Below the pieces are notes generated by a model that saw only the letters and a list, made by a program, of their open reading frames with translations, was not told the DNA's origin and searched no databases. A DNA stretch of 5,346 nucleotides, taken from LCIL01 sp041480845. Its GTDB lineage: Bacteria; Patescibacteriota; Microgenomatia; UBA8517. The number at the start of each line of letters is the position of its first letter. Within the stretch, counting starts at the first letter, position 1. The DNA lies in assembly GCA_041480845.1 (NCBI GenBank), contig JBGPAU010000032.1, forward strand, positions 1-5,346. The letters run 5' to 3'. A program made the position numbers and the translations under genes. Positions 1-5,153 of the stretch are shown here, one piece after another.

Positions 1-1129
1 AAATTGCCAAACCATTGATTGTTCCTGATGCTGTTGTATTTCCTACTGCATCAACAGTAAATCTGTTTGCAGGAGTTGAGCCTGCCTGTAGTTGTAAGAG
101 ATTGTAACCGGTGGCGTTACTTGCGACTGAGCCGTAATAGAGAGCTCCCGAGGTGAGATTGGTATCGGTTGCATTTACCATTCCGGTTCCAGATCCCGGA
201 GAGGCGCCGCCGAAAGTCAAATTGAGCTGCCCGGTGCCGTCTGGTGATATAGTAACATTACCATTTGATGTAGATGGAGTGCTTATTGTCAGAGCCTGTC
301 CTTCAATCGCAAATGTGCCCGATGTCGATTGGATTTTGGGCGATGAGGCGGCGATAACCATTTGTCCCGAGTTATTTATCACCGGAACCGTGTTAATCGT
401 CGCGGATGAGCTGGCCGGGTAGCCTTGCAGAGTCTCCGCATTTAGGGCATAAGCAACTGTAGCAATCTGGATTCTCGGGATAGCCTCGGCATCAGCCGCA
501 ACCGTAACTCCCAGCCAGACTGCAGCATTGTCCGAAAAAACACTGCTGGAAAGTTCCGATCCGCAATCGCTTCCGAGGAGTGTGGAGAACACACCATCCG
601 AATCCGGCCAAAAAGAGCAGGTGCCTGTCCAAAGTGGGGTGCCGCCGACTGAGTTGGCATACAGTTTGAAAACAGCGCTGGTTGTTGCCGTTATCGGGTT
701 TCCGAATTGGTTAGTGAGCCTGCCTTGGAAGGATAAATAGCGGTTCGGGCGGTTTAAGGCGGTAAGAGCATAGGGCCTTTGTGCGTTCTTAAAGAATTGA
801 TTGTATATTCCAAGGCCAACGAGAGATGTAAGAATTAAAGCAACGGCAATATTAAGATATAAAACTCCGGGGATACTTTGATACCTATTGTACCAGTTGT
901 GGAATCTGGTTTTTCCCGCAGATTTTGCGGTTATTGTTCTTTCTGCCGGCTTCTGAGCCGAAAAAAGATCGCCCAGATTTGAATCCAGTATTCCTTCAGC
1001 CTTTGCCCAGTCAAGAAACCGGCTAACCGAAATTGACTTTCTTTTAACCGTTGCGGGAGAGAAGTGTTGAGTTAAATCTTGCTGATATTTTCTTATTGAA
1101 TCCGGTGTTATGGTGGGCAGGTGGTGCAT
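1..1129 (-). CDS. Membrane-anchored surface/fibre protein with half an integrase-type SAM-like domain at its N-terminus (partial, runs off the left edge)
   Basis: The frame is open for 376 codons from ATG at 1129 to the window edge, with no stop, so the C-terminus is missing. Residues 1-56 look like the second half of a phage-integrase SAM-like core-binding domain (SPATVKRKSISVSRFLDWAK, then EGILDSNL). A basic stretch at about 67-83 precedes a transmembrane helix at about 87-109, which implies a cytoplasmic N-terminus and an external C-terminus. Outside come LSFQGRLT (133-140), a domain ending in AIPRIQIATVAYALNAETLQGY (about 216-237), then low-complexity Ser/Thr/Gly-rich sequence ending in FTVDAVGNTTASGTING, typical of repetitive fibre or stalk proteins in Patescibacteria (recalled, not searched). 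There is no recombinase catalytic domain, so a XerC/D label would be wrong. No Shine-Dalgarno site is seen; an in-frame TAA lies 6 bases upstream of the ATG. It is probably the downstream part of one gene with the frame at 1140-1655. Function unknown; adhesion or surface display is a guess. Confidence 0.85.
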   Translation of the reverse strand, partial: MHHLPTITPDSIRKYQQDLTQHFSPATVKRKSISVSRFLDWAKAEGILDSNLGDLFSAQKPAERTITAKSAGKTRFHNWYNRYQSIPGVLYLNIAVALILTSLVGLGIYNQFFKNAQRPYALTALNRPNRYLSFQGRLTNQFGNPITATTSAVFKLYANSVGGTPLWTGTCSFWPDSDGVFSTLLGSDCGSELSSSVFSDNAAVWLGVTVAADAEAIPRIQIATVAYALNAETLQGYPASSSATINTVPVINNSGQMVIAASSPKIQSTSGTFAIEGQALTISTPSTSNGNVTISPDGTGQLNLTFGGASPGSGTGMVNATDTNLTSGALYYGSVASNATGYNLLQLQAGSTPANRFTVDAVGNTTASGTINGLAI

Positions 1130-1154
1130 GATTTAAGATTTATGAATTATGAAT
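1130..1154. repeat. Degenerate heptamer tandem array at the junction of two split reading frames
   Basis: On the plus strand the units are GATTTAA, GATTTAT, GAATTAT and a final partial GAAT, about 3.6 copies with period 7. The array covers the last four sense codons and stop of the upstream frame and reaches the base before the ATG of the downstream frame. It places TAA at 1142-1140 in the upstream frame and at 1135-1133 in the downstream frame. Its length of 25 is one more than a multiple of three, which matches the frame offset between the two genes. Confidence 0.7.
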
Positions 1155-1655
1155 AGCAGGTGAATCGTTTTGCTCCAGCCAGAGCAGAAAATGCTTTATA
1201 TCAGAAAGATAGTTTTTGATAGTGTTGGCAGAAACATTTTCTTTTACAAGATATGCCTTAAAATCGCCGGAAATTGGGTTGACAATAGTCTTTTTGGTTG
1301 AACCTTTGCTTGCATTTTCGATTCCTTCGGTGAAATCGCTCTCGATTGCGTTGCTTGCCTGTAAAAACTTTGACAAGTGTCTTAAAGTCGAAAGCCTTCG
1401 GTTCATAGTCTTGGCAGGCACGGTATTTTTGGCCATATAGCTCTTGTATTCATGCCCCATGTCAATATTCAAGAAGGGGACTATCTCGGTAAGAGATTCA
1501 ACATAGCTTCCAAGAGACCTGACTTTAAGAATTGCCCAAGCGATAAAGTGAACAAGGTCGCTTTTATAATTTTTATGAGATGCCGGCGATATACCAAGTG
1601 AATTCAGGTATTTTATAAACTCTATTTTGATGAAATCTGATTGTTTGTCGGGCAT
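1140..1655 (-). CDS. Tandem integrase-type SAM-like (core-binding) domain protein, no catalytic domain; probable upstream half of a split gene
   Basis: This frame encodes 171 residues from ATG at 1655. Residues about 7-108 form a complete SAM-like core-binding domain as in tyrosine recombinases: FIKYLNSLGISPASHKNYKS, then IDMGHEYKSYM and TMNRRLSTLRHLSKFLQ, then an IESDF end. After a Lys/Thr linker, residues about 131-161 repeat the first half (FKAYLVKENVSANTIKNYLS, then DIKHFLLWL). The frame then stops at 1142-1140 before the second half, which is found at the start of the next frame. In known integrases this domain clamps DNA. Here the catalytic Arg/Lys/His/Arg/Tyr domain is absent in both frames, so strand exchange is not expected. 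A clear promoter lies at 1699-1727; no Shine-Dalgarno site is seen before the ATG. It could be a free small DNA- or protein-binding protein, but I think it is the N-terminal part of the downstream membrane protein, interrupted by the repeat at 1130-1154. Confidence 0.85.
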   Translation of the reverse strand: MPDKQSDFIKIEFIKYLNSLGISPASHKNYKSDLVHFIAWAILKVRSLGSYVESLTEIVPFLNIDMGHEYKSYMAKNTVPAKTMNRRLSTLRHLSKFLQASNAIESDFTEGIENASKGSTKKTIVNPISGDFKAYLVKENVSANTIKNYLSDIKHFLLWLEQNDSPAIHNS

Positions 1656-1669
1656 AGTGTAACAAGGCT

Positions 1670-1689
1670 GGATTATACCGGATTATACT
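1670..1689. repeat. Tandem 10-mer (GGATTATACC / GGATTATACT) in the promoter-leader region
   Basis: Two copies abut, at 1670-1679 and 1680-1689, and differ only in the last base. Read on the minus strand each copy contains a perfect TATAAT, at 1687-1682 and 1677-1672. Both lie downstream of the better-spaced -10 element at 1699-1704, and neither has a good -35 at 16-18 bases. They may be spare -10 boxes, pause sites or a simple duplication. Confidence 0.6.
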
Positions 1690-1698
1690 AATTAGACT

Positions 1699-1727
1699 AT
1701 TATTAAAGCATTTATAAAGGCTGTCAA
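1699..1727 (-). promoter_or_regulatory. Sigma70-type promoter for the SAM-like domain gene
   Basis: On the minus strand a perfect -35, TTGACA (1727-1722), is followed by exactly 17 bases and AATAAT (1704-1699), which matches TATAAT at five of six positions. Transcription would start near 1692, leaving a leader of about 37 bases before ATG at 1655. The -35 sits in the loop of a small inverted repeat, AGGCT and AGCCT, which might be an operator. Confidence 0.65.
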
Positions 1728-1738
1728 GAGCCTGTTTG

Positions 1739-1773
1739 CAATTATAAATTTTCAATTTTCAATTTTAAATTTC
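1739..1773. repeat. Degenerate heptamer tandem array (about 5 units)
   Basis: With period 7 the units read CAATTAT, AAATTTT, CAATTTT, CAATTTT, AAATTTC. The array lies just upstream of the -35 box of the minus-strand promoter. The unit CAATTAT differs by one base from the GAATTAT unit in the array at 1130-1154, so both may belong to one heptamer family. AT-rich low complexity alone could also give this pattern. Confidence 0.6.
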
Positions 1774-1901
1774 ACGGAGAATATAGTTTAATTAACGCAT
1801 TAATTTTACGCATGTTGAATATATCAATCCAATCAAATAGGTGTCTCATAATTGCCGTTTTTATGCCATTTTACACACATTATTTGTGCCTGAAGTAATT
1901 T

Positions 1902-1921
1902 TTGCGTTAAATTGCGTTAAA
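1902..1921. repeat. Perfect tandem decamer TTGCGTTAAA x2
   Basis: Two identical 10-base copies abut at 1902-1911 and 1912-1921. The core TGCGTTAA occurs inverted as TTAACGCA at 1792-1799, with a looser relative, TTTACGCA, at 1805-1812. Repeated, oppositely oriented cores spaced over about 130 bases of intergenic DNA could be protein-binding sites. No regulator is encoded in the window. Confidence 0.55.
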
Positions 1922-2108
1922 TATAGAAGTATTATTGCTTATGCGGTAAACCAGATTCAAATACGCTATATTAATATATCAAACCATTTCACCTTTTTTA
2001 CTTTACAAAATCTGTCAGATAAACGATATAATTGGCGCTTTCCCTATTAAAGTGCCAGGAATTTTTACCCCCTTTTTGCCCCGAACTTTTGGGAATTATA
2101 TTTTTTGC

Positions 2109-2130
2109 CGGGTTTAACTCGTTAAAACCG
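2109..2130. promoter_or_regulatory. Inverted repeat, candidate operator or hairpin ahead of the plus-strand Ig-like gene
   Basis: Arms CGGGTTTAAC (2109-2118) and GTTAAAACCG (2121-2130) are reverse complements with one mismatch and a 2-base centre, TC. The inner six bases per arm (TTTAAC / GTTAAA) pair perfectly. A 2-base loop is poor for an RNA hairpin, so a dimeric DNA-binding-protein site fits better. It lies 65 bases before the start codon at 2195. No T-tract follows, so it is not a terminator. Confidence 0.45.
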
Positions 2131-2158
2131 TGTTTAAGGCGGTGAAGTTTTATGTAAA

Positions 2159-2176
2159 CTTGATTTTTCTATCAAG
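2159..2176 (+). promoter_or_regulatory. Small hairpin in the presumed leader of the plus-strand gene
   Basis: CTTGAT (2159-2164) and ATCAAG (2171-2176) form a perfect 6-bp stem with a 6-base loop, TTTTCT. It ends 18 bases before ATG at 2195. It may shape the 5' leader or overlap promoter elements. A 6-bp stem in AT-rich DNA can also arise by chance. Confidence 0.3.
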
Positions 2177-2194
2177 GTAGACGATCATTATATC

Positions 2195-2683
2195 ATGTAT
2201 GATGAAAATACAAATAATATAAATAATAAATACAAACGTCCACGCTATGGACTCTATGTATTAATCATTGTTGTAATTTTACTTCTCATATTGATACTTT
2301 TTCTGTATTTGATACGAAGCCCCTTGATTTTTAGAAGCGGAGCGTTCTCTTTAACCACTTCAACTACAGAGCAGGGAAGTACGGCAGTTTTATCGCTGGA
2401 CAACTCTTATGTTTTTGCTTCGCCTTTAAGAGCCAAAGCTAATGGAGAACAAATAAGAATCACGGTTTTTGTTCTTAACGACAGGGGAATGGGCATGTCC
2501 GGTAAAAAGGTCACCATCGGGGGCGGAAATGTACTGCAGGTGGCCTCCGTTCAGCCTGTTACGGACAGCCAAGGTAGGGCAACTTTTGATATTTCGGCAA
2601 GTGGTGCCCCCGGAGTTTATATAATTCAGGCAGCTACTGACGGGGTAACCCTAACCCAAAAAGCAACTGTCTCCTTCGACTAA
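2195..2683 (+). CDS. Membrane-anchored Ig-like (Big_1/invasin-type) surface protein
   Basis: The protein has 162 residues from ATG at 2195. An Asn/Lys/Arg-rich cytoplasmic N-terminus (1-18) leads into one strong transmembrane helix (about 19-40), followed by a short Ser/Thr linker. A single Ig-like domain (about 66-161) has YVFASPLRAKANGEQIRITV, then VLNDRGMGMSGKKVTI, then TDSQGRATFDISAS and a closing strand. The pattern of a 'freedom' strand, a G-K-V strand and D-x-x-G-x-A-x-F matches bacterial Ig-like group 1 domains as known from invasins. The domain would be displayed outside the cell. No good Shine-Dalgarno site lies 5-12 bases before the ATG. The only plus-strand gene here, it ends inside the stop codon of the opposing gene (4-base tail-to-tail overlap). 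I cannot name a binding partner. Confidence 0.88.
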   Translation: MYDENTNNINNKYKRPRYGLYVLIIVVILLLILILFLYLIRSPLIFRSGAFSLTTSTTEQGSTAVLSLDNSYVFASPLRAKANGEQIRITVFVLNDRGMGMSGKKVTIGGGNVLQVASVQPVTDSQGRATFDISASGAPGVYIIQAATDGVTLTQKATVSFD

Positions 2684-3585
2684 CGATATATATTGATAGG
2701 TTCTGAAGTACTTGGAGGTACTTTTATTTTATCTCTTTTGGATATAAACGACATAGCAATAATAATCAGAATGATTAAAATTTCCAAAAGGATAAGTATC
2801 GGCAGGGTTAATAAAGAAAGAATTAATTTCCAAAAATTTCCTATGGCGGCGATGGTGGGGGAGGTAACCTCGAAGGTTAGGGTGTTGCTTTTGGGAGACG
2901 TGGCGCCTGGTGAATAGCTTGTGATTGCAAATACGCGCCACTTATCGGGAGTCGTATCCGGCATGTTAAAACTGAAATAGCCCCGGGAGTCCGATTTCAC
3001 AGTATAATCCGGAATATAATATGCCTTGGCTTCTCTGACAAGGCTGAAGTCAGCCAGAGTTTTAGGTTTGTCTCCCTCGGCCAGAACAATTTTAACTTCG
3101 GAATTCGGGATAGTAATTCCGCTGGCTGCGGTTTGAGTTGCCGGGGTAACGCTGCCTGCGTCCAGACTTATCGTGGGGGGTAAAATTACCGGCCCGATGT
3201 CGTAACTAAAGAGACTTGCAGGCAGAGCCGGAATACAAGTTGGGGGAGTAGAGCGGCCAGTGAGATCGATTCCCGTTAAACACAACTCAGGATAGAGTAA
3301 ATCCTTCGGAGACGGAAGATAGGCTTTTGAAAATTCATAATATCCGTCGGTTGCGGCATAGGTAAAGTCGGTGACACCATAACCGCTCAGTTCAACCCGG
3401 GAAGCGGATGGGCCGTAGCCCCAGAGCCTTAAAACCGGCTCTCCAATATTTGCGGAGATTGTCACCTGAGCGCTCCTAGTCGCATAATTCGGCAGTGTTT
3501 GAGCCGAAACGGTTAAACCTCCGTTAATAAGAAAAAGGCACCACAAAAAGGAACTGGCTACGGAGATTTTGGCAATTTGTTTCAT
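2680..3585 (-). CDS. Type I membrane surface protein with two probable Ig-like domains
   Basis: The protein has 301 residues from ATG at 3585. GTG at 3588 is in frame, but ATG sits 8 bases after the ribosome site GAGAGG, so I prefer it. A signal peptide spans about 1-28 (KQIAK, a hydrophobic core, cleavage near VSAQT). Domain one (about 38-121) contains LRLWGYGPSASRVELSGYG and a TDGYYEF strand, with Cys102 and Cys117 as a possible disulfide. Domain two (about 136-242) starts PPTISLDAGSV, has IPNSEVKIVLAEG and SDSRGYFSFN, and closes with NTLTFEV. A C-terminal helix at about 253-279 is followed by SKRDKIK, a cytoplasmic stop-transfer tail. Both domains read as beta-sandwich, Ig- or CNA-B-like repeats; the family is inferred by eye. 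It starts 17 bases after the 498-aa secreted protein ends, so the two are very likely one operon and may work together on the surface. Confidence 0.88.
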   Translation of the reverse strand: MKQIAKISVASSFLWCLFLINGGLTVSAQTLPNYATRSAQVTISANIGEPVLRLWGYGPSASRVELSGYGVTDFTYAATDGYYEFSKAYLPSPKDLLYPELCLTGIDLTGRSTPPTCIPALPASLFSYDIGPVILPPTISLDAGSVTPATQTAASGITIPNSEVKIVLAEGDKPKTLADFSLVREAKAYYIPDYTVKSDSRGYFSFNMPDTTPDKWRVFAITSYSPGATSPKSNTLTFEVTSPTIAAIGNFWKLILSLLTLPILILLEILIILIIIAMSFISKRDKIKVPPSTSEPINIYR

Positions 3586-3593
3586 CACACCAA

Positions 3594-3599
3594 CCTCTC
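3594..3599 (-). promoter_or_regulatory. Shine-Dalgarno site for the 301-aa membrane protein
   Basis: GAGAGG on the minus strand lies 8 bases before ATG at 3585 and 5 bases before the alternative GTG at 3588. The spacing favours the ATG. It is the only good ribosome site I see in the window. Confidence 0.6.
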
Positions 3600-3602
3600 T
3601 TT

Positions 3603-5099
3603 TTAGAAAGTAGCTGTCGCCGTATATTTGGCGATGTTGTAATAGTAACCGGACGGTTGATTACCCGGAATTGTTATTCTATAGCAAACATAAACGCTGC
3701 TGCCGCTAACCGGCCCCGAGTTGCCCATTATCGTTTGAGCTGTTTCTCCTCCCTGGGTTTTATCGGCCAGCTGCCTTGCGCTCCAAGTCCTGTTCTTTTC
3801 GTTATAGTAAAACGGCGCATCGGTTCCGCTTTGGCTGGCCAGCGAATAACCGAGGCCCGGATAAACGGTTGCATTTGTCCAGTCAGATGCTACCGATTCA
3901 CTGCAGTTACTTGATGCGCAAACGGTATCCCTGATACAGGAAACCGGACCAGTAAAAGTATATTCTCCGGAAATAGGCGCAATCCCCGGACACGCGACAC
4001 CATTTTTACCCATCTGATCATTTTCTTCAATTGTTACAGCGTAACCTCCTCCCGAATTTGTGTTTATAATCAATTGTTGAGCGGCATATACAAAAGTATT
4101 TGCATTCGTCAAATGTCCCCAGGGAATTGAGGTGGCTGTGGCACTCACCGAGGCATTATTGCCGCAATATGGGCTTCCCGAGGAAAGACCTGAAACAATA
4201 AAAGACAACTGCTCATCAACCGTAGCCGATATTAAAACAGCCTCAACAAGGAAAGCTCTCGGTATGGAGGACTCTATGGTGCTAGTATCTCCATAACGGG
4301 TAGTTACGGTCACGCCGTAAATATCCGCGGTCCCTTGGGTGTGACCGCTTGTGATGGGGGCGGGGTTAACTATATAGGGGGTGGAAACGCCCAGTGTGAT
4401 TACAATCGCAGTTCCATTTGGACACGTTGACGTGTTTCTGGGAATGGAAATGGTATGATCGGTGGTCCCGCTTCCGGGGGTTACTACCGGAGTTCCCCAG
4501 TCGGTCGGGTTACAACCCGTGATTGAAATGCGACCGGATAAAGGGTTTGAAGCCGGGCTGTTCAAATCAAAACCGCTGGTTGTCACGCTTCCCGCGTGAT
4601 CCGGAATTCCGTTATTGCCGTTAGCATTATCCGCCATAGGAATTGTAAGGAGAATACTGCCGTTACTGGGGATTGTGGTACCTGTTGTAAATGAAACAAG
4701 CCATTGTCCCGATTGGGAAGCAACAGCATAACCCGAAGTATCAAGGTTATTGGCAAGGGGAGAGGTCAAAGTAATAGTGACTCCGCCGGCAGGGATATTG
4801 TCCACGGTGTATGTGGTATTGCCTATACAACCGTTTTGCCCCTCATCAGTGAAGCAGAGGACATCTCCCGGAAAAAGATGGCCTGTAGTATTATCAGGAT
4901 TGCCCGATCCGTCAATTGTAACAACCGAAGAACCGGACGAGCCCGTGGCGACGCCGGCTTTATAGGAAAGCCGGGAGTTGGCTACTGCTACTTTGGAACT
5001 TGATAGGGCGGCATCCGCTTTTTTTGTAAACATAACGTAAAAAGCGGAAAAAACTACAACAAAAACGCTTACTAAAACTACCAGTTTTCGTCCATTCAT
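3603..5099 (-). CDS. Large secreted, Ser/Thr/Gly-rich surface protein
   Basis: The protein has 498 residues from ATG at 5099. An in-frame ATG at 5114 would add five residues, but it lies inside the TATAAT box of the likely promoter, and MNGRKLVV is a better signal-peptide start. The signal peptide covers about 1-31 with cleavage near KKADAAL. The rest is beta-rich: an N-terminal half with SGQWLVSFTTGTTIPSNGSI, then VDEQLSFIVSGL (294-305), an IPWGHLTNANTF strand, and INTNSGGGYAVTIEENDQM (about 345-363). The last two motifs are ones I recall from secreted proteins of Patescibacteria, without known function. It has ten cysteines, which suggests disulfides outside the cell, and several N-x-S/T sites. 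There is no C-terminal membrane helix and no LPxTG; it ends YNIAKYTATATF. It may be held by partners such as the membrane protein encoded next. First gene of a probable two-gene operon. Confidence 0.9.
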   Translation of the reverse strand: MNGRKLVVLVSVFVVVFSAFYVMFTKKADAALSSSKVAVANSRLSYKAGVATGSSGSSVVTIDGSGNPDNTTGHLFPGDVLCFTDEGQNGCIGNTTYTVDNIPAGGVTITLTSPLANNLDTSGYAVASQSGQWLVSFTTGTTIPSNGSILLTIPMADNANGNNGIPDHAGSVTTSGFDLNSPASNPLSGRISITGCNPTDWGTPVVTPGSGTTDHTISIPRNTSTCPNGTAIVITLGVSTPYIVNPAPITSGHTQGTADIYGVTVTTRYGDTSTIESSIPRAFLVEAVLISATVDEQLSFIVSGLSSGSPYCGNNASVSATATSIPWGHLTNANTFVYAAQQLIINTNSGGGYAVTIEENDQMGKNGVACPGIAPISGEYTFTGPVSCIRDTVCASSNCSESVASDWTNATVYPGLGYSLASQSGTDAPFYYNEKNRTWSARQLADKTQGGETAQTIMGNSGPVSGSSVYVCYRITIPGNQPSGYYYNIAKYTATATF

Positions 5100-5112
5100 A
5101 ATCTGTAAAATC

Positions 5113-5141
5113 ATTATACTAAGTCAACCAGGGCTTGACTA
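5113..5141 (-). promoter_or_regulatory. Probable promoter of the secreted-protein operon
   Basis: A perfect TATAAT (5118-5113, minus strand) has TAGTCA (5141-5136) as a four-of-six -35 at a 17-base spacing. Transcription would begin near 5106, only about 7 bases before ATG at 5099, giving a nearly leaderless message with no Shine-Dalgarno site. This agrees with initiation at 5099 rather than 5114. Confidence 0.5.
5121..5139. promoter_or_regulatory. Inverted repeat between -35 and -10, candidate operator
   Basis: Arms AGTCAA (5121-5126) and TTGACT (5134-5139) are perfect reverse complements around a 7-base centre. The repeat fills the spacer of the promoter just described, where a bound protein would block transcription. 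A weak terminator for the gene to the right is the alternative, but no T-tract follows on the minus strand. Confidence 0.4.
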
Positions 5142-5153
5142 CAAGACATTGAA

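Larger units (their letters stand above)
1656..2194. other. 539-base AT-rich intergenic region with divergent regulatory potential
   Basis: This gap separates the minus-strand split gene from the plus-strand Ig-like gene. It holds a promoter for the minus-strand gene, a duplicated decamer in its leader, a heptamer array, TGCGTTAA-type repeats and two inverted repeats near the plus-strand start. A GTG-started frame at 1841-2050 has no ribosome site and no protein-like composition, so I do not call it. I found no convincing sigma70 promoter on the plus strand, no tRNA-like cloverleaf and no clear rho-independent terminator. An imperfect direct repeat, TTTTTACCCCC then TTTTTGCCCC, lies at 2062-2082. 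Confidence 0.7.

Noticed and set aside
442..740. Short frames on both strands inside the left gene
   Set aside because: They lie out of frame or antisense within a continuous 376-codon minus-strand frame with clear protein motifs.
1130..1154. A single-base indel or sequencing error as the cause of the split
   Set aside because: The stop at 1142-1140 in the upstream frame comes before the stop at 1135-1133 in the downstream frame, so no single-base shift gives a through-reading frame; removing one 7-base unit still leaves an in-frame TAA.
1..1655. Annotation as tyrosine recombinase XerC/XerD
   Set aside because: Only SAM-like core-binding segments are present. The catalytic domain is missing, and a membrane helix and surface region follow instead.
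1573..1755. Minus-strand frame overlapping the start of the SAM-like gene
   Set aside because: It runs through the promoter and overlaps the real gene in another frame; its protein shows no domain-like pattern.
1841..2050. Plus-strand frame of 69 codons starting with GTG
   Set aside because: No ribosome site, no recognisable domain, composition follows the AT-rich background, and it overlaps repeats; best seen as intergenic DNA.
2051..2059. AGTGCCAGG as half of a REP-like palindrome of the GTGCCAGGCAC kind
   Set aside because: The second arm is missing and no REP-associated transposase is present; nine bases are too few to support the claim.
5121..5139. Rho-independent terminator after the right-edge gene
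   Set aside because: The stem is only 6 bp with no T-tract on the minus strand, and its position inside a promoter spacer fits an operator better.
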